Of a stretch of 64,000 bases of DNA, positions 24,468-35,588 are shown in pieces. Both the position numbers and the translations under genes were made by a program. Each line of letters begins with the position of its first letter. The stretch's first letter is position 1. Source of the stretch: Przewalskia tangutica (Eukaryota; Streptophyta; Magnoliopsida; Solanales; Solanaceae). The stretch spans positions 58,937,609 through 59,001,608 of the forward strand of contig CM056725.1 of NCBI GenBank assembly GCA_029844215.1, read 5' to 3'. The notes under the pieces were generated by a model. The model worked only from the letters and a program-made list of their open reading frames with translations, ran no database searches and was not told the DNA's origin.

Positions 24468-25712
24468 CCAAGTCACTAAATTCTACGGAAAATCGGACAA
24501 CACTTCCTTTGTTTCTACTCACTTTGCCACCTTTTTCAAGGCCGAATACAATAACCAAACACGCCACATTTAAGGCCCAAACAATGCAATCAACAATAGG
24601 GGATTACACGCCTACTAGACGTGTAAAATTCCGCCCCACAAACGATATCAAATTAATACAACTTACTAGGCCAATTCGGCAAACGTGAAGTACTACAACA
24701 TCAATTCTTATCCAATTTCCATTTCGATCCAAGTTATTAGCCTAACATGATATCAAGTCGCAATCAATTATAACTACTATAATCTCCAAGTAATTAACAT
24801 GCGACGATTCTAATAACGACCAATTTGTAATCCAACTTCACATGGCTTACATTACATTTCGGATTCTAAGGCTACAAGTAATTCATAATACTTATAAACT
24901 TCAACACATATCACATGATCACTAATAACTTATCATAACATGAAATCTTCAATTACAAAAGTAAAATGAAGGTTATACCTCAATTAGCCCAAATATGATC
25001 CAAGATCACAAGTCGCTCCTTAGCAACTTTAGCTCCTCCTTTTGACGTTCCAATCCGCTCCAAGCAACCCTTAGAAGCTCATGAATAACTCATCTTCAAG
25101 TTCCCACTTCAAAGTTGGATAACTCCTTAGGTTTTCGCCTTGCGACTAACCCGAAAACTATATTTTTCCGAGATTTTTCTATTGAGATATGCTTACAATA
25201 CCCTTAGGTACCTTGGTTTAAAGTGGGGAGATTATTGGACAACAAACAAAAAAATTTCCCTTTGAAACCATGCCAATGCCGTGAGCTCCCTTAAGAGCAA
25301 GAACAAGTTTTTCAATTTTTCTCTCTAAGTGTGGAATGACAAAGTCTTGCTACTAGTATACTTAAATAACACAAGGAAGGGTCAAGATTAAAACAAATGG
25401 ATGGCTTTGATACATTTCACATGGATCTTGCCCAAGTGGCCCTTGGACTTTAGTCAACAATGTCAAGCTCTAGCTTTAGCAAGACTTGGATATTTAAATT
25501 ATGGTCAAATGACCATTCTAACCATGCCATTTTCGTCCAAGACCATTAAGGGGGGGGGGGGGGTGACACGTGTCGCCCTCCCGTTCATCGCAATATTTCA
25601 TTTTCCGACAATTTCCAAAATTCCGATAAATTCTTACTCGTCTCGAATCTTAACATTTGAGTTCTTACGTACGTTCTTATAAACCTATCCTGGAATTTTC
25701 CGGGGTGTAACA
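24468..25712 (-). repeat. LTR C2, right part (host of C1)
   Basis: It repeats the C1 sequence seen at 19660-20232 and 23649-24467, for example CTACGGAAAATCGGACA and TTTGCCACCTTTTTCAAGG, and ends CCGGGGTGTAACA at 25712. C1 is therefore inserted into C2. A G run of about 12-13 bases is at 25551-25563. After 25712 the sequence is copia coding, so C2 itself lies in element K; the five bases after it are TCTTG. Confidence 0.75.
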
Positions 25713-26526
25713 TCTTGTGTCAGCGTAAGTATGCAGAAGAGATTGTGTACAGGGCTAAGATGGAGAATTGCAAAGTTATGCCTACTCTAGTTGATTCAAA
25801 ATCTAAGCTCAGTGCTATGGATGGTGCTCCAGTCTCCGATCCTACACTGTGTAGGAGCCATGCAGGTGCACTTAAGTATCTCACATTTACAAGGCCAGAC
25901 ATTACTTATGTTGTTCAGAAGGTATGCCTATTTATGCATGCCCCTAGAGAGTCTCATTTTATTGCCCTTAAGCGTATCATCTGATATATTAAGGGCACAC
26001 TTGATTATAGTTTGCACATTTAGCCCTCTGCCCCAAACAAGTTGCTCTTGTATACGGATGCAAATTGGGCAGGGTGTCCAGACACACGACGCTCCACCTC
26101 TGGATTTTGTGTGTGTTTTTAGGGGATAATCTAATTTCATGTCTGCCAAGCGATAGACCACTCTATCTCGTTCCAGTGCCGAGGCTGAGTACAGAGACGT
26201 TGCAAATGTGGTAGATGAGATTTGTTGGCTCAAAGATTTACTGTTAGAACTTCAGTGTCCTTTGCGTCAGACATCTATTGTGTACTGTGATAACATCTCT
26301 GCAATCTACCTTTCTCACAACCTGGTTCAACATCAGCGAACCAAGCACGTTGAGATGAACATATATTTCATTCGTGATAAAGTTGCGCTAGGCTATGTCA
26401 GAGTGTTACATATTCCCTCGTCATATCAATATGCATATATATTTACCAAAGGACTTTCCAGACAATTGTTTCTTGATTTCAGATCCAGTCTCAGCATCCG
26501 GCCTCCTCCCGCTCCGACTGAGAGGG
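25713..26526 (+). pseudogene. Ty1/copia pol fragment K: reverse transcriptase end and RNase H
   Basis: Translation gives CQRKYAEEIVYRAKMENCK, the segment at the end of copia reverse transcriptase. RNase H follows, with YTDANWAG, SAEAEYRDVANVVDE, VYCDNISAIYLSHN and KHVEMNIYFIRD. It ends with the usual copia tail HIPSSYQYAYIFTKGLSRQLF. A one-base frameshift near 26130-26150 and an in-frame TAG just before SRSSAEAE break it. Everything upstream is separated by the insertion of LTR C2 and lies outside the window. RNase H would degrade the RNA strand during reverse transcription; this copy is dead. Confidence 0.92.
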
Positions 26527-26720
26527 TGTGTAAACGTGTATAGTAGTATAATACTATCCCTACCCATAATTAGAATATTGTGTAAATATAATTATGGTAA
26601 GACCAGGATTCCTCTTGTATATGAGACTAGGATTCCTCTAGTATATGGGATGAATATTGTACACTATATATATTGATATTAATGAGAAAGACTCCCAAGG
26701 GAGATTAATATCATCTTACA
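26527..26720 (+). repeat. 3' LTR of copia element K (short)
   Basis: It begins TGTGTAAACGTG directly after the purine run GAGAGGG and ends near ATCTTACA. At about 194 bp it is typical of short-LTR copia elements. An internal near-duplication (GGATTCCTCTTGTATATGAG and GGATTCCTCTAGTATATGGG) is present. The right boundary is judged by the CA end only, since the 5' LTR is not in the window. Confidence 0.6.
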
Positions 26721-27415
26721 GTTTTGTTCTTTCCTCTTCTTCTTTTTCCCAATTTGGGTGAGTTTTCTCATTCACTAGATCATAAAAAGGTAAATACATT
26801 CTGTTACTCAGTTGACAATGTTTTATTTCATATCTTTTTTTTTGCAGCTTAAATGTTATAGGTAAAAATTGGTGTATTCGAAAAGTTAAACAAAATGAAA
26901 CAATGCTGAGTCGAGAGATGACTCTCTGTCTTTAAAACAAGATTGCCCTGTATATATGCTTTTACGGTAATTGACAATAGTCTCCCAAGATAAAACAACG
27001 ACTATCAACAAAGTAAAGCAAATTGTGTTGATTCTAGCGAAGAAATAAATATATAACATATTACTGCATTTATGGTTTTGTGTTTAGAATAGAACAGAAG
27101 AAAAGGGTTCTCTGATTTTCGTTACAGAAGAGTTCTGTTTGTTCGAAATTAGCAGAAGAGAATTTTTGTATTTTTTCTGGAACTGATTCTGTGTATATCT
27201 TTGTGTTGTCTCTGTTCTGTTTTAATTGAACATCAACATTCCATTTACACCACAAATATGAGGGACAGTCGGAATCATTGCAATTTTAAAGAACCCTTGC
27301 AACATTTCTGAAAACTTCAGGGACCAAACTATCGTTTCTGAAAACTTGAGGGACCAAAATGTAAATATGAAACATTTAAGGGACCAAAAAGAAAATTCCG
27401 GTAAACAGCCCGCCG
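26721..27415. other. Spacer between copia elements K and H
   Basis: AT-rich sequence with a pyrimidine-rich start and no credible gene. Three copies of an AGGGACCAAA motif occur at about 27318, 27349 and 27379, spaced roughly 30 bp apart. Such repeats are common in plant intergenic transposon relics, but I cannot name the family. Confidence 0.5.
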
Positions 27416-27851
27416 CCCACGACCCATGATCCGAGCCGGAACATACCGGACGGGCAGACGGACGGCGACGGCGCGCGTGTATGGCTTAGCCCGAACCCAA
27501 GCTCACCTAGGTCCTCCCTCTTCCAAATACATGGGTTACCCCTTGGGATCCCAAACCCTTACACAAAAATAGAGCTTATATATTGCTCCATTTTTTCATC
27601 TTCTACCAATGAGGGAGATTTGTCATTTTTGGCAAAAAACACTCTATTTTTTCATGTCTCAAAACCTTACTTTGTGTACCAATATCTCTTTCATTTCATA
27701 GCGAAATTTGACGATACTTGACACTAATATCATCTACTTACTTAGTAGATTAGGCATGTGCGAAGAAACGATATTTCCGACATGCGAGACCCACATGTTC
27801 AAGTCATTAAAGACGGGATAAACTCAATCCCACATTAGTAAATTTCCACCA
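27416..27851 (-). repeat. 3' LTR of copia element H
   Basis: It matches about 34905-35306: AACCCAAGCTCACCTAGGT, AGAGCTTATATATTGCTC, ACCAATGAGGGAGATTTGTC and GACGGGATAAACTCAATCCC are shared. On the minus strand it starts TGGTGGAAATTTACTAATG at 27851, next to a polypurine tract (27852-27862, AAGAGGGGAT). The left boundary is approximate. Confidence 0.8.
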
Positions 27852-27862
27852 ATCCCCTCTTG

Positions 27863-29036
27863 AAAGAGAATTGGTGCACACAGGGTGCCAAAGTTCAACA
27901 ATCTTTCTGCGGAAAGATATTGCATCAGGAAAGGTAGCTTTCAGCTTTGAACCTTCCTTAGTCGATTACCATCGGATTTACTTACTGCGCGGCGAATGTA
28001 ATGTCTTGAACCGTCAGTGTTTAGTGTAAACCAATACAATGGTAACAACAAAATAACTCTCCTTATTCATTTCTTCTTATTGTTTCTCCGTTGTGGCCAA
28101 GGATAACTCTTGGATTCTTAAGTGTGTACATTTGAAGCGGCCTGTCTTCACACTTAAATAGGTAATCTCGTATAAGGCATATTGCTCTACCCCACTCGCA
28201 AGTGTTAGAAATCATTAAAAGTTTCAGAAACTTATCCTTTACCCAGGTAGCACACAATGTCTATCGCGGGAATGACTTTAAATTAAAAAATGATAATCCG
28301 AAGTGCTCTTACTTCAAGTGAAGCGCTAAACTGAACCTCTATAGTTTAGTTTTCCCATTAAACCAAATTGTTGGGATCTCCAGTCAGTAAGGTTGGGTTA
28401 CCACCATAAAGATTCTTATTGTTTGGGTTTTAAGCCCATTCCCCCAGACAGACAGAATATTTGATCTTTGGGTAAGCCTTTAGTTAATGGATCCCCTAAT
28501 TTATCTTTTGATTTTGCGTAATCAATGAAAATGACACCCGTAGTAATCTACTGCCTAACGGTTTTATACATCCGATGAATATGTCTAGACTTGCCATTGT
28601 ACATATTACTCTGTGCCCTTCCCAAAGTTGATTGGCTGTCATAGTGAATTATCACCGAAGGTACGGGTTTATCCCAACAAAAGATATCCTATAACAAGTC
28701 GTGAATCCATTCTGCTTCTTCTCCTGCTTTGTCCAAAGCAATAAACTCCGATTCCATCGTGGATCAGACGATGCATGTTTGCTTAGATGACTTCCAAGAT
28801 ACATCCCCACCACCAATTGTAAAAATATACCCACTGGTGGATTTGGTGTTCTTTATGTCCGATATCCAGTTTGCATCACTGTCTCCTTCTAATACGGTTG
28901 GATATCTTGAATACTATAATCTGTATGCCAGCGAATATTTCATATATCGTAGTATCCAATTTAACGCTTTCCAATGATCAATTCCAGGATTACGAGTAAA
29001 CCTAGCCAACTTATTGACTAGATAAGCGATATCGGG
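27863..29036 (-). pseudogene. RNase H and reverse-transcriptase tail of copia element H
   Basis: Minus-strand reading in broken frames gives ARFTRNPGIDHWKA, then RNase H motifs SDANWISD, STSGYIF, STMESEFIALD and DPLTKGLP near the end. These are the usual copia landmarks in order. The catalytic acidic residues of the D-A-N-W and E-F-I-A-L motifs are present, but in-frame stops and frameshifts separate them. Its frame joins the reverse transcriptase segment upstream at 29037. Confidence 0.85.
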
Positions 29037-29880
29037 TCAGGTGCAGTTTGTAATGTACATTAAACTGCCAATGACCTGCGCATATCGCTCTTGGGATACG
29101 GGTGCACCATGATTCTTTTCAATTCTATGATTCATATTCATTAGTGGCTTCATAAGGGAACTGTCAAATACATCAATTTTTCTCAAAACATCTTCAATGT
29201 AATTAGATTGAGATAAGACCAACCCGTCAGATGTCTTAGAAATCTTAATTCCTAAGATTACATATGTAATACTCATATATTTCATGTCAATGCATTGTTT
29301 CAACATATTATTGGTTTTCAGGACCAAGTTTAGACTACTTTCGGTGATGAGCATGTCATCTACGTAAAGGCATATCATGACAAATGAGTCTGATTTCCCT
29401 TTAATACATATACATTTATCACATTTATTTATGGAGAAACCTTTTGATAATAGTGTATTATCAAAATTTTCATGCCATTGTTTTGGGGCTTGTTTGAGTC
29501 CGTACAGAGACTTAACAAGTCGACACACTTTCATTTCTTATCCTGGAATTAAATACCCCTTGAGTTATTCCATGTATATTTCTTCTTCCAATTCTTCGTT
29601 TAGGAAGGCTGCCTTAACATCAATTTGATGTATCTCACGGTCACACAAAGCTGCAATGGCTATGAATACCCTTATGGACGTTAATCTAGACACAGGGGAA
29701 TACGTGTCGAAGTAATCGAAGGCTTCCTTTTGTTTGTAGCCTTTGACTACTAATCTGGCCTTATACTTGTCAATAGTTCCATTTGCTTTGTACTTTCTTT
29801 TGAGTATCCACTTACAACTCAACATCTTGCTTCTCGGAGGAAGATCAACCATTTCCCAAGTATGATTTTGCATGATGAAA
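29037..29880 (-). pseudogene. Reverse transcriptase of copia element H
   Basis: Two long segments survive. The first (29873 to 29565) reads NHTWEMVDLPPRSKMLSCKW, then KARLVVKGYKQKE, TYSPVSRLTS and HQIDVKAAFLNEELEEEIYM, carrying the first catalytic aspartate in QIDVKAAFL. After a stop and frame change, the second (29534 to 29037) reads VKSLYGLKQAPKQWHE, then the catalytic box LYVDDML, and IGSLMYITNCT. This is a textbook copia RVT_2 domain. It would copy element RNA to DNA in the particle; the stop after EIYME and another near 29037 make it non-functional. Confidence 0.93.
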
Positions 29881-30617
29881 TATATTTCACTTTCTATAGC
29901 TTCTTTCCAAAGCGGTGCTTCTGGAGTTTACAATGCTTCCTTAATTGTCCTTGGTTCATTTTCAACCGTATAGGTCTGAATGTCTGGACCAAAAGTTTTG
30001 TCCTTTTTGGCCATTTTGCTCCGTCTTGGTTCAACCACTGGAACCCCTAAGTTCTGTAGGGCTGGAACACTAAGTTCCAGGTAGTCAGTAACTTCTGAGT
30101 CCTGGAGATTTGGAATGTCTTATTACAGATAATAAAAAACTCCCGGGTCCTGTTGATCTTGAGCAATTTGTTCATAACTTCGTTTGCGCGAAATTATTTC
30201 TTTTTCCTTTCTAGGAAAGATCTGTTCAAAGAATTCATCATTCCTTGATTCCATGATCGTATCCTCGTGGATATCAGGTATCTCCGACTTATACACTAAG
30301 AAGCGATACACACTACTATTATTTGCATATATGATGAGTATGCAATCTATAGTCTTATGTCCAATTTTGACCTATTTTTGTTTAGGTACTTCGACCTTTG
30401 CCAAACAGCCCCATACTTTCAAATATTTGTAAGCGGGTTTCTTTCCTTTCCATGATTCATATGGAGTTTTATCCTTACGCTTATGTGAAACTCTATTGAA
30501 AATTGTATTGGCGGTAATAATCGCTTCGCCCCACATGTTTTGGGCTAAATCAAAATTGATAAGTAAAGTATTCATCATTTCCTTTAGCGTACGATTTTTG
30601 CGCTCGACAATACCGTT
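29881..30617 (-). pseudogene. Integrase C-terminal part of copia element H, downstream of insertion G
   Basis: Immediately beyond the insertion the minus strand reads IVERKNRTLKEMMNTLLINF, containing the catalytic glutamate of the integrase triad. AQNMWGEAIITANTIFNRV, TPYESWKGKKPAYKYLKVWGC and a charged linker (30311-30123) leading to the reverse transcriptase follow. The frame is open to 30372 and then broken. With 33603-34060 it makes up one integrase gene. Confidence 0.92.
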
Positions 30618-33602
30618 TGTTACACCCCGTAATTACAGGACATGTTTTAAGAATGTACGTAAGAACTCATAAGTGTTAAGATTTGAGACCTGTAATTTTT
30701 TTTATCGGAATTATGAAATTGTCGGAAAACGTAATGTTGTGTCGAATGGGAGGGCGACATGTGTCACCCCCCCTTAATGTTGCCTTGGACGAAAAATAGC
30801 ATGGCTAAGATGGTCATTGACCATAGTCTTGTATGACTAAAGTCTTCCAAGTAGTGAGCTTGAGTTTCTTGACCAAGTCAATGGACCCACCAAGTCTTGA
30901 TATTTTGTAAGACTACATCCTAACCACCCAATTGTGTGTATCTTGACCCTCCATGTCCCTTTATAATACTAGTAGTGCAAGACTAAGCTTAACACTTAGC
31001 CATATTTCACAAAAATTTGAAGACCACTATAGGAGAGCTCTCGGGTTTGGTTGATCAAAGGAGGAAAAAAATTTGTTTCTTGTCCAATAATCTCCCCACT
31101 TTAAACCAAGGTTCTTGAGTGTATTGTAAGCGTATCTCAATAGATAAATCTTGGAAAAAAATAGTTTACGGGTTAGTCGCAAAACGAAAACCTAAGGGTC
31201 TTTCTAGGTTTTGGATTGGAAGTTGAAGGAAAGTTGTTGGTATGGTTCTAAGGGTCTCAACGAGCGGATTGAAGTGTCTTGGAGAGGTTCTAAACTACTA
31301 GGAGCGACTTCGGATTGGAATTGGATTAAGATTCGTTGAGGTATAATTTTGTCCTTTAATGTGTTACGAGATTATATATTTATATTGTTGTTGTTAGCTT
31401 TACGTGTTGCTAGCATGGAGTTGATATGTAGAAGTTTATAAGGATTGTGGTTTGATTGTAGCATTGGAAATCCGGAATGTAATATAAGCCATGTTAAGTT
31501 GGATTTCAATTTAGTCGTTATTAGAATCGTCGCATGTTATTGATTTGAAGATTGTGGTAGTTTTAACCAAATGCGACTTGATATCATGTTATGATTAACA
31601 ATTTGGATTGAAATGGAAATTTGATAAGTATTGGTATGGTTGAACTCTAGGTGGTCGAATTTGGACTTTTAGTTTGTTATTCATTTGCATTGGACTACCT
31701 TCTTTATTGTTGTGAGCCAATTGGGGCTGTTTGGTTATTGTATTTCGGCCTTGAAAAAGGTGGCAAAGTGAGTAGAAACAAAGGAGGTGCTGTCCGATTT
31801 TCCGTAGAATTTAGCGACTTAGCACTTAGAATATTCTACGTTTGAATTAAGAGGTTAATGGACGTATTGTGGCCATTATAGGTTGAAGTACTTTGGAGCC
31901 TTTTTGCAACTTGTCGCTAGTCGTCGCGAGGTATGTGAACCTCTTCTTTCTTTGGCATGATCCTACGTATGAAATCTCCATGTGATAGTATTTCAAGATT
32001 CCTTCTACTCTTAGAAGTTAAGAAGTATTTACATTGTTGAATCTAAGTTAAGAGTATGTTTAAATTGTCCTAAGTCCTTACTAGGTCTTATGGGAGACGT
32101 TGGTAAGAACGGTTAGGAAGTTATGAGATTTGATTTAAAGGCTATGTGTCTTGATTTGTTTAAAGTAAGTAAGTGGATTTTATGTTCGAAAATGACTTGA
32201 ATTTATATGTGAAAAGGGGATTGATTTTAAAAGTGGAAGTCATATGATTTTAAGGGAATGAATTACTTGGTTTTGGAAGGTATGGAACTTTATATGTTTT
32301 TGTATAAGTAATTGGGCTTTAAAGGAAGTATGTTATGAAGTTTTAAGCGATACGATTCTTTTTAAGTATGTATGTACGTAGTATCTTTGGACCCCGTTTT
32401 CCTAAATGTTGTAAGGATAAAAGTGACATAAGTTCTCTAAAATGAATGGTTGTTATAATAGCTTTATGGGAAGTTGTTATGACGACTTAAGAAGAAGTGA
32501 AAAGATGGTTTAAAAATGTTATGTAAGGAAAATCACACCGAGCCTACGAATAGGCCGGATTACGTTATGAGATACACCGAGCCTACAAATAGGCCGGATT
32601 ACGTTATGAAATACACCGAGCCTACGAATAGGCCGGATTACGTTACGAGATACACCGAGCCTACACATAGGCCGGATTACGCCATATTACCCCCAGCCTT
32701 CACATAGGCCGGGTTACGTCATCTTACACCGAGCCCACAGGCGGGCCGGATTATGCTACATGATTCCACAGTACACCGAGCTCCACAGGCGGGCCGGATT
32801 ATGCTACATGATTCCACAGTACACCAAGCCCCACAGGCGGGCCGGATTATGCCACACGATTTATGAGTACACCGTGTCCCGCAAATGGGCCGGATTACGT
32901 TATCACGTATGGATAATCAAAGTAAGCTCCCAAATAAGAAGTCCCTCCATAATGGGCCGGATTATGTTATGTAAGATATGTAAGTTATGTGAAAAAGACT
33001 GAACTAAACTCTTAAGTATGTATGTGAGAATATGTTGTTAAATTTTATTGAAAGAAGGAAAGGAACGGTTAATATATGATTGATTTCAGGAGTTAAAAGG
33101 ACATTCTTTTATACAGATACGATTTGGTTATTGCATTTTATTTCTGTTCCATACTTGCACTGTTGTTATCGACCCTTCTGGGCTGCGTTCATGCCCGCAG
33201 GTTATAGGTACCCAGGTTGGTGATCCTTGCTCTTAGGATCTCTGTTCAGTTTTTGGAAAGAAGCTCCTTTCACTCCGGAGGCTTATCTTTGGTACGGTTT
33301 CCCTGATATGGTAGACTTATGTACATTCAGGGGTATGGCGAGCCACCGCCTTGTGATTGTAATTCTTAGAGGTCTGTAGTTACATATTGTGTGTCGTTTT
33401 GTAAAAGGAAAGGGACGTGACTGCTGTTGTTATGTATATGTATATGTGTCCAGGAAGGTAGCCTTATCGGCTAACCTGTGGTTTAATTTCTCGTTATTTT
33501 ATTTTATAAGTTTCATGTATGTTCCGCTGCTATTCTCTGATGTATACCTGTAAGGGTGCCCAGGTAGGGCACCGGTCGCGGGCCCGGGGTCGGGTCGTGA
33601 CA
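30618..33602 (+). mobile_element. Solo LTR G inserted in the integrase of copia element H
   Basis: It runs from TGTTACACCCCG to GGGTCGTGACA (2985 bp), flanked by perfect 5-bp repeats CCGTT (30613-30617 and 33603-33607). There is no internal region. It is related to C1, C2, C' and D, sharing a TTTGCCACCTTTTTCAAGG-type segment (here at about 31740-31770, reverse complement) and the GTCGCGAGGTATGTGAACCTC block. A TTTATAATA promoter-like site is at about 30960-30968. Nothing here encodes protein; frames at 32516-33002 are products of tandem repeats. Confidence 0.95.
32530..32965. repeat. Minisatellite in solo LTR G (39-bp units grading to ~50-bp units)
   Basis: Early units carry CACCGAGCCTAC-AATAGGCCGGATTACGTTAT and are 39 bp. 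From about 32730 longer units add a GATTCCACAGTACACC segment. Core GGCCGGATTA is constant in all. A 39-bp unit is 13 codons, which keeps frames open and explains the repeat-peptide frame at 32516-32707. Confidence 0.88.
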
Positions 33603-34060
33603 CCGTTAGACTGAGGCGAGTAAGGAGTAGTTGTTTGATGAACAATGCCGAATTGAGCACAATATTCTTCAAACGGTGCTACATATTCTACCCCACTATC
33701 ACTACTGATTTCCTTAATCTATAGGTTTAGTTTATTTTCAACCTCTTCTTTGTAACGTTTAAATGCTTCAAACACTTCATCTTTACTTTTCAACAAGTAA
33801 ACATAACAATACCTTGTACTATCATCAATGAAAGTCACAAAGTACTTGTTCCCCCCTCTAGTTTGCACAAACTTTAAATCACATATGTCAGTGTGAATAA
33901 GTTCTAGAGGAGCGATGTTTCTTTCAACTGAATGGAAAGATGACTTAGTTAATTTTGCCTCTATGCACACCTCACATTTATATTGAGGGTTTATGTCGAA
34001 GGAAGACAACAATTCCAACCTTACTAACTTTTGAATGTATTTGTAGTTAACCTATCCTAA
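33603..34060 (-). pseudogene. Integrase N-terminal part of copia element H, upstream of insertion G
   Basis: The minus strand reads the GAG-pre-integrase end (QYKCEVCIEAKLTKSSF), then the catalytic core LELIHTDICD (first Asp), FVTFIDDSTRYCYVYLLK, and after an in-frame stop SSDSGVEY (second Asp) and TPYSPQSNG, where G interrupts. Rejoining TCT AAC GG with T ATT GTC across one target copy restores the frame into IVER, so G sits two codons before the catalytic Glu. The stop after ENKLNL at about 33720 shows that the integrase is also broken independently of G. Confidence 0.92.
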
Positions 34061-34460
34061 TCTATGATGCCATAAATTAGAGGACTCAAGCAAGTAGGTA
34101 GAATGCTTTTTTTCATTTGATGAACGAATTATAGACATAACATTCATTTTGAAGAGGTCGTCACATGCGAAGCCCCTTCCTATAAATATACCATTCTTAG
34201 TCATTACAAATTTGTCAGACTAAAAAACTAGTCTAAAACCAACCTTGACCAATAGTAGCCATGAAACCAAGTTCTTCCGGATGTCAGGGACGTGCAACAC
34301 TTCCTTTAGAGTGATCACTTTGTTAGAAGTCATTTTGAGGACAACCTTTCTAACCCCTTGCACTTTCGAGTTAGCGTTATTGCCCATGAACAACTGTTTG
34401 CCCGTGACTAGGCGTAAGAGGAGAATGCATTTTTGTTAGAACAAATGTGATGGGTTACAC
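34061..34460 (-). pseudogene. Protease to pre-integrase region of copia element H, badly decayed
   Basis: In shifting frames the minus strand gives fragments of the copia protease / pre-integrase region: HHICSNKNAFS- and MGN-like segments, VLHVPDIRKNL-like and YGIID-like residues. At least four frame changes and several stops separate them. The identity rests on position, order and these short matches. Confidence 0.6.
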
Positions 34461-34510
34461 CCGTGTCTATCCACGATTGCCTTGATTCTCCACCAGATTT
34501 GCCTCCAGCA

Positions 34511-34905
34511 CTACTGCCGAGAAATCCACAATCTTGTCGTCAAGATCCAGAGGATTACCCTCGTATGTACAACGTTAGCCCCTGCCTTGCATTTGTTCTT
34601 AGCCTTCAGGTTATTTGTGACATGGATATTTTGGCCCACTTCAGTCGTTGTGTTAGGCTGAGTGTCCATCGCATCCCCACCAGAAGAAGGATCTTCTATC
34701 TGAGATCGTGACAAACTCAACACAACAAGATAGATTAACAACTTTAGTCTCCTTCTTTTGTTGTAATTGTTATCCTAAACCTTATCTGGGAGTTTGCTTT
34801 GTAAACTATCAGGAGTAGGGACAACAACATTTGTTTGAGTAGCGGAAGAGGCAGTGCCTTGGTCAACAACAACATAACTAGAAGCAGTGCCTTGAACACC
34901 CGAGG
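34511..34905 (-). pseudogene. gag relic of copia element H with large internal deletion
   Basis: Near 34775-34880 the minus strand reads VPTPDSLQSKLPDKV, resembling the start of copia gag. By 34741-34511 it is already in the low-complexity region that precedes protease (DTQPNTTTEVGQNIHVTNN and KNKCKAG). Most of gag, including the CCHC knuckle, is therefore missing, and I find no tRNA-complementary primer site between gag and the 5' LTR. The open frame continues into the LTR by chance. Confidence 0.55.
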
Positions 34906-35306
34906 TCGGCGGGCGAGCGACGACCCGCGTGTGTGGCCTAGCCCCGAACCCAAGCTCACCTAGGTTCTCCCTCTTCCAAACACATGGGTTACCCCTTGAG
35001 GTCCCAAACCCATACACAAAAATAGAGCTTATATATTGCTCAATTTTTCCATCTTCTACCAATGAGGGAGATTTGTCATTTTTGGCCAAAACCACTTCAA
35101 TCTTTTCATGTCTCAAACACCTTACTTTGTGTATCAATATCTCTTTCATTTCTTAGCGAAATTTTACGATACTTGACACTAACATTATCTACTTACTCAG
35201 TAGATTAGGCATATGCGAAGAAATGATGTTTCCGACATACGAGGCCCACTTGTTCAAGTCATTATAGACGGGATAAACTCAATCCCACATTAGTAAATTT
35301 TCAACA
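34905..35306 (-). repeat. 5' LTR of copia element H
   Basis: On the minus strand it starts TGTTGAAAATTTACTAATG at 35306. It matches the 3' LTR throughout with many substitutions. The AAAATAGAGCTTATATATTG segment (about 35018-35040) could be its TATA region. The bases after it are AATGT; I could not confirm a matching target copy at the left end because that boundary is blurred. Confidence 0.8.
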
Positions 35307-35588
35307 AATGTCTGATAAATCTTGGTTTCTAAATTTTCTTTGCCATTGCAGGTATATATATCTGAATTTTTTGGTGGTGAAGTTTCTCAACTTTGCCAAT
35401 TGGTTCTTGGAAATCTTCAGGGGTTTAGTTGGACACTCATGCATATGGTAATGCATTTACGGAACTAGTTAGGGTCGGCTGAATTTGTGTGAAGGCCACC
35501 TAGGAAAGGATCTGAAAGTTCTTGAAAAAACATATACTATTTTTCTCTTTTCTCAGTATTGTTGACATAAATCTCTTTATATTAGAAG

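Larger units (their letters stand above)
27416..35306 (-). mobile_element. Copia element H (Ty1/copia), decayed, interrupted by solo LTR G
   Basis: The order on the minus strand is 5' LTR (35306 to about 34905), gag relic, protease/pre-integrase, integrase, reverse transcriptase, RNase H, polypurine tract and 3' LTR (27851 to about 27416). Integrase before reverse transcriptase is the Ty1/copia order. Removing the 2985-bp solo LTR G plus one target copy leaves about 4.9 kb, a normal copia length. Stops and frameshifts occur in every domain. The LTRs differ at many positions, so this element is older than A, B, E and G. Confidence 0.88.

Noticed and set aside
27358..27362. AATGT as the left target duplication of copia H (right copy 35307-35311)
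   Set aside because: It lies about 55 bp outside the recognisable LTR and no TG terminus follows it, so it is likely a chance match.
34775..35149. 124-codon minus frame as an intact gene
   Set aside because: It runs from LTR H into a gag relic. The N-terminal part is LTR sequence also present in the 3' LTR, so it is a chance read-through.
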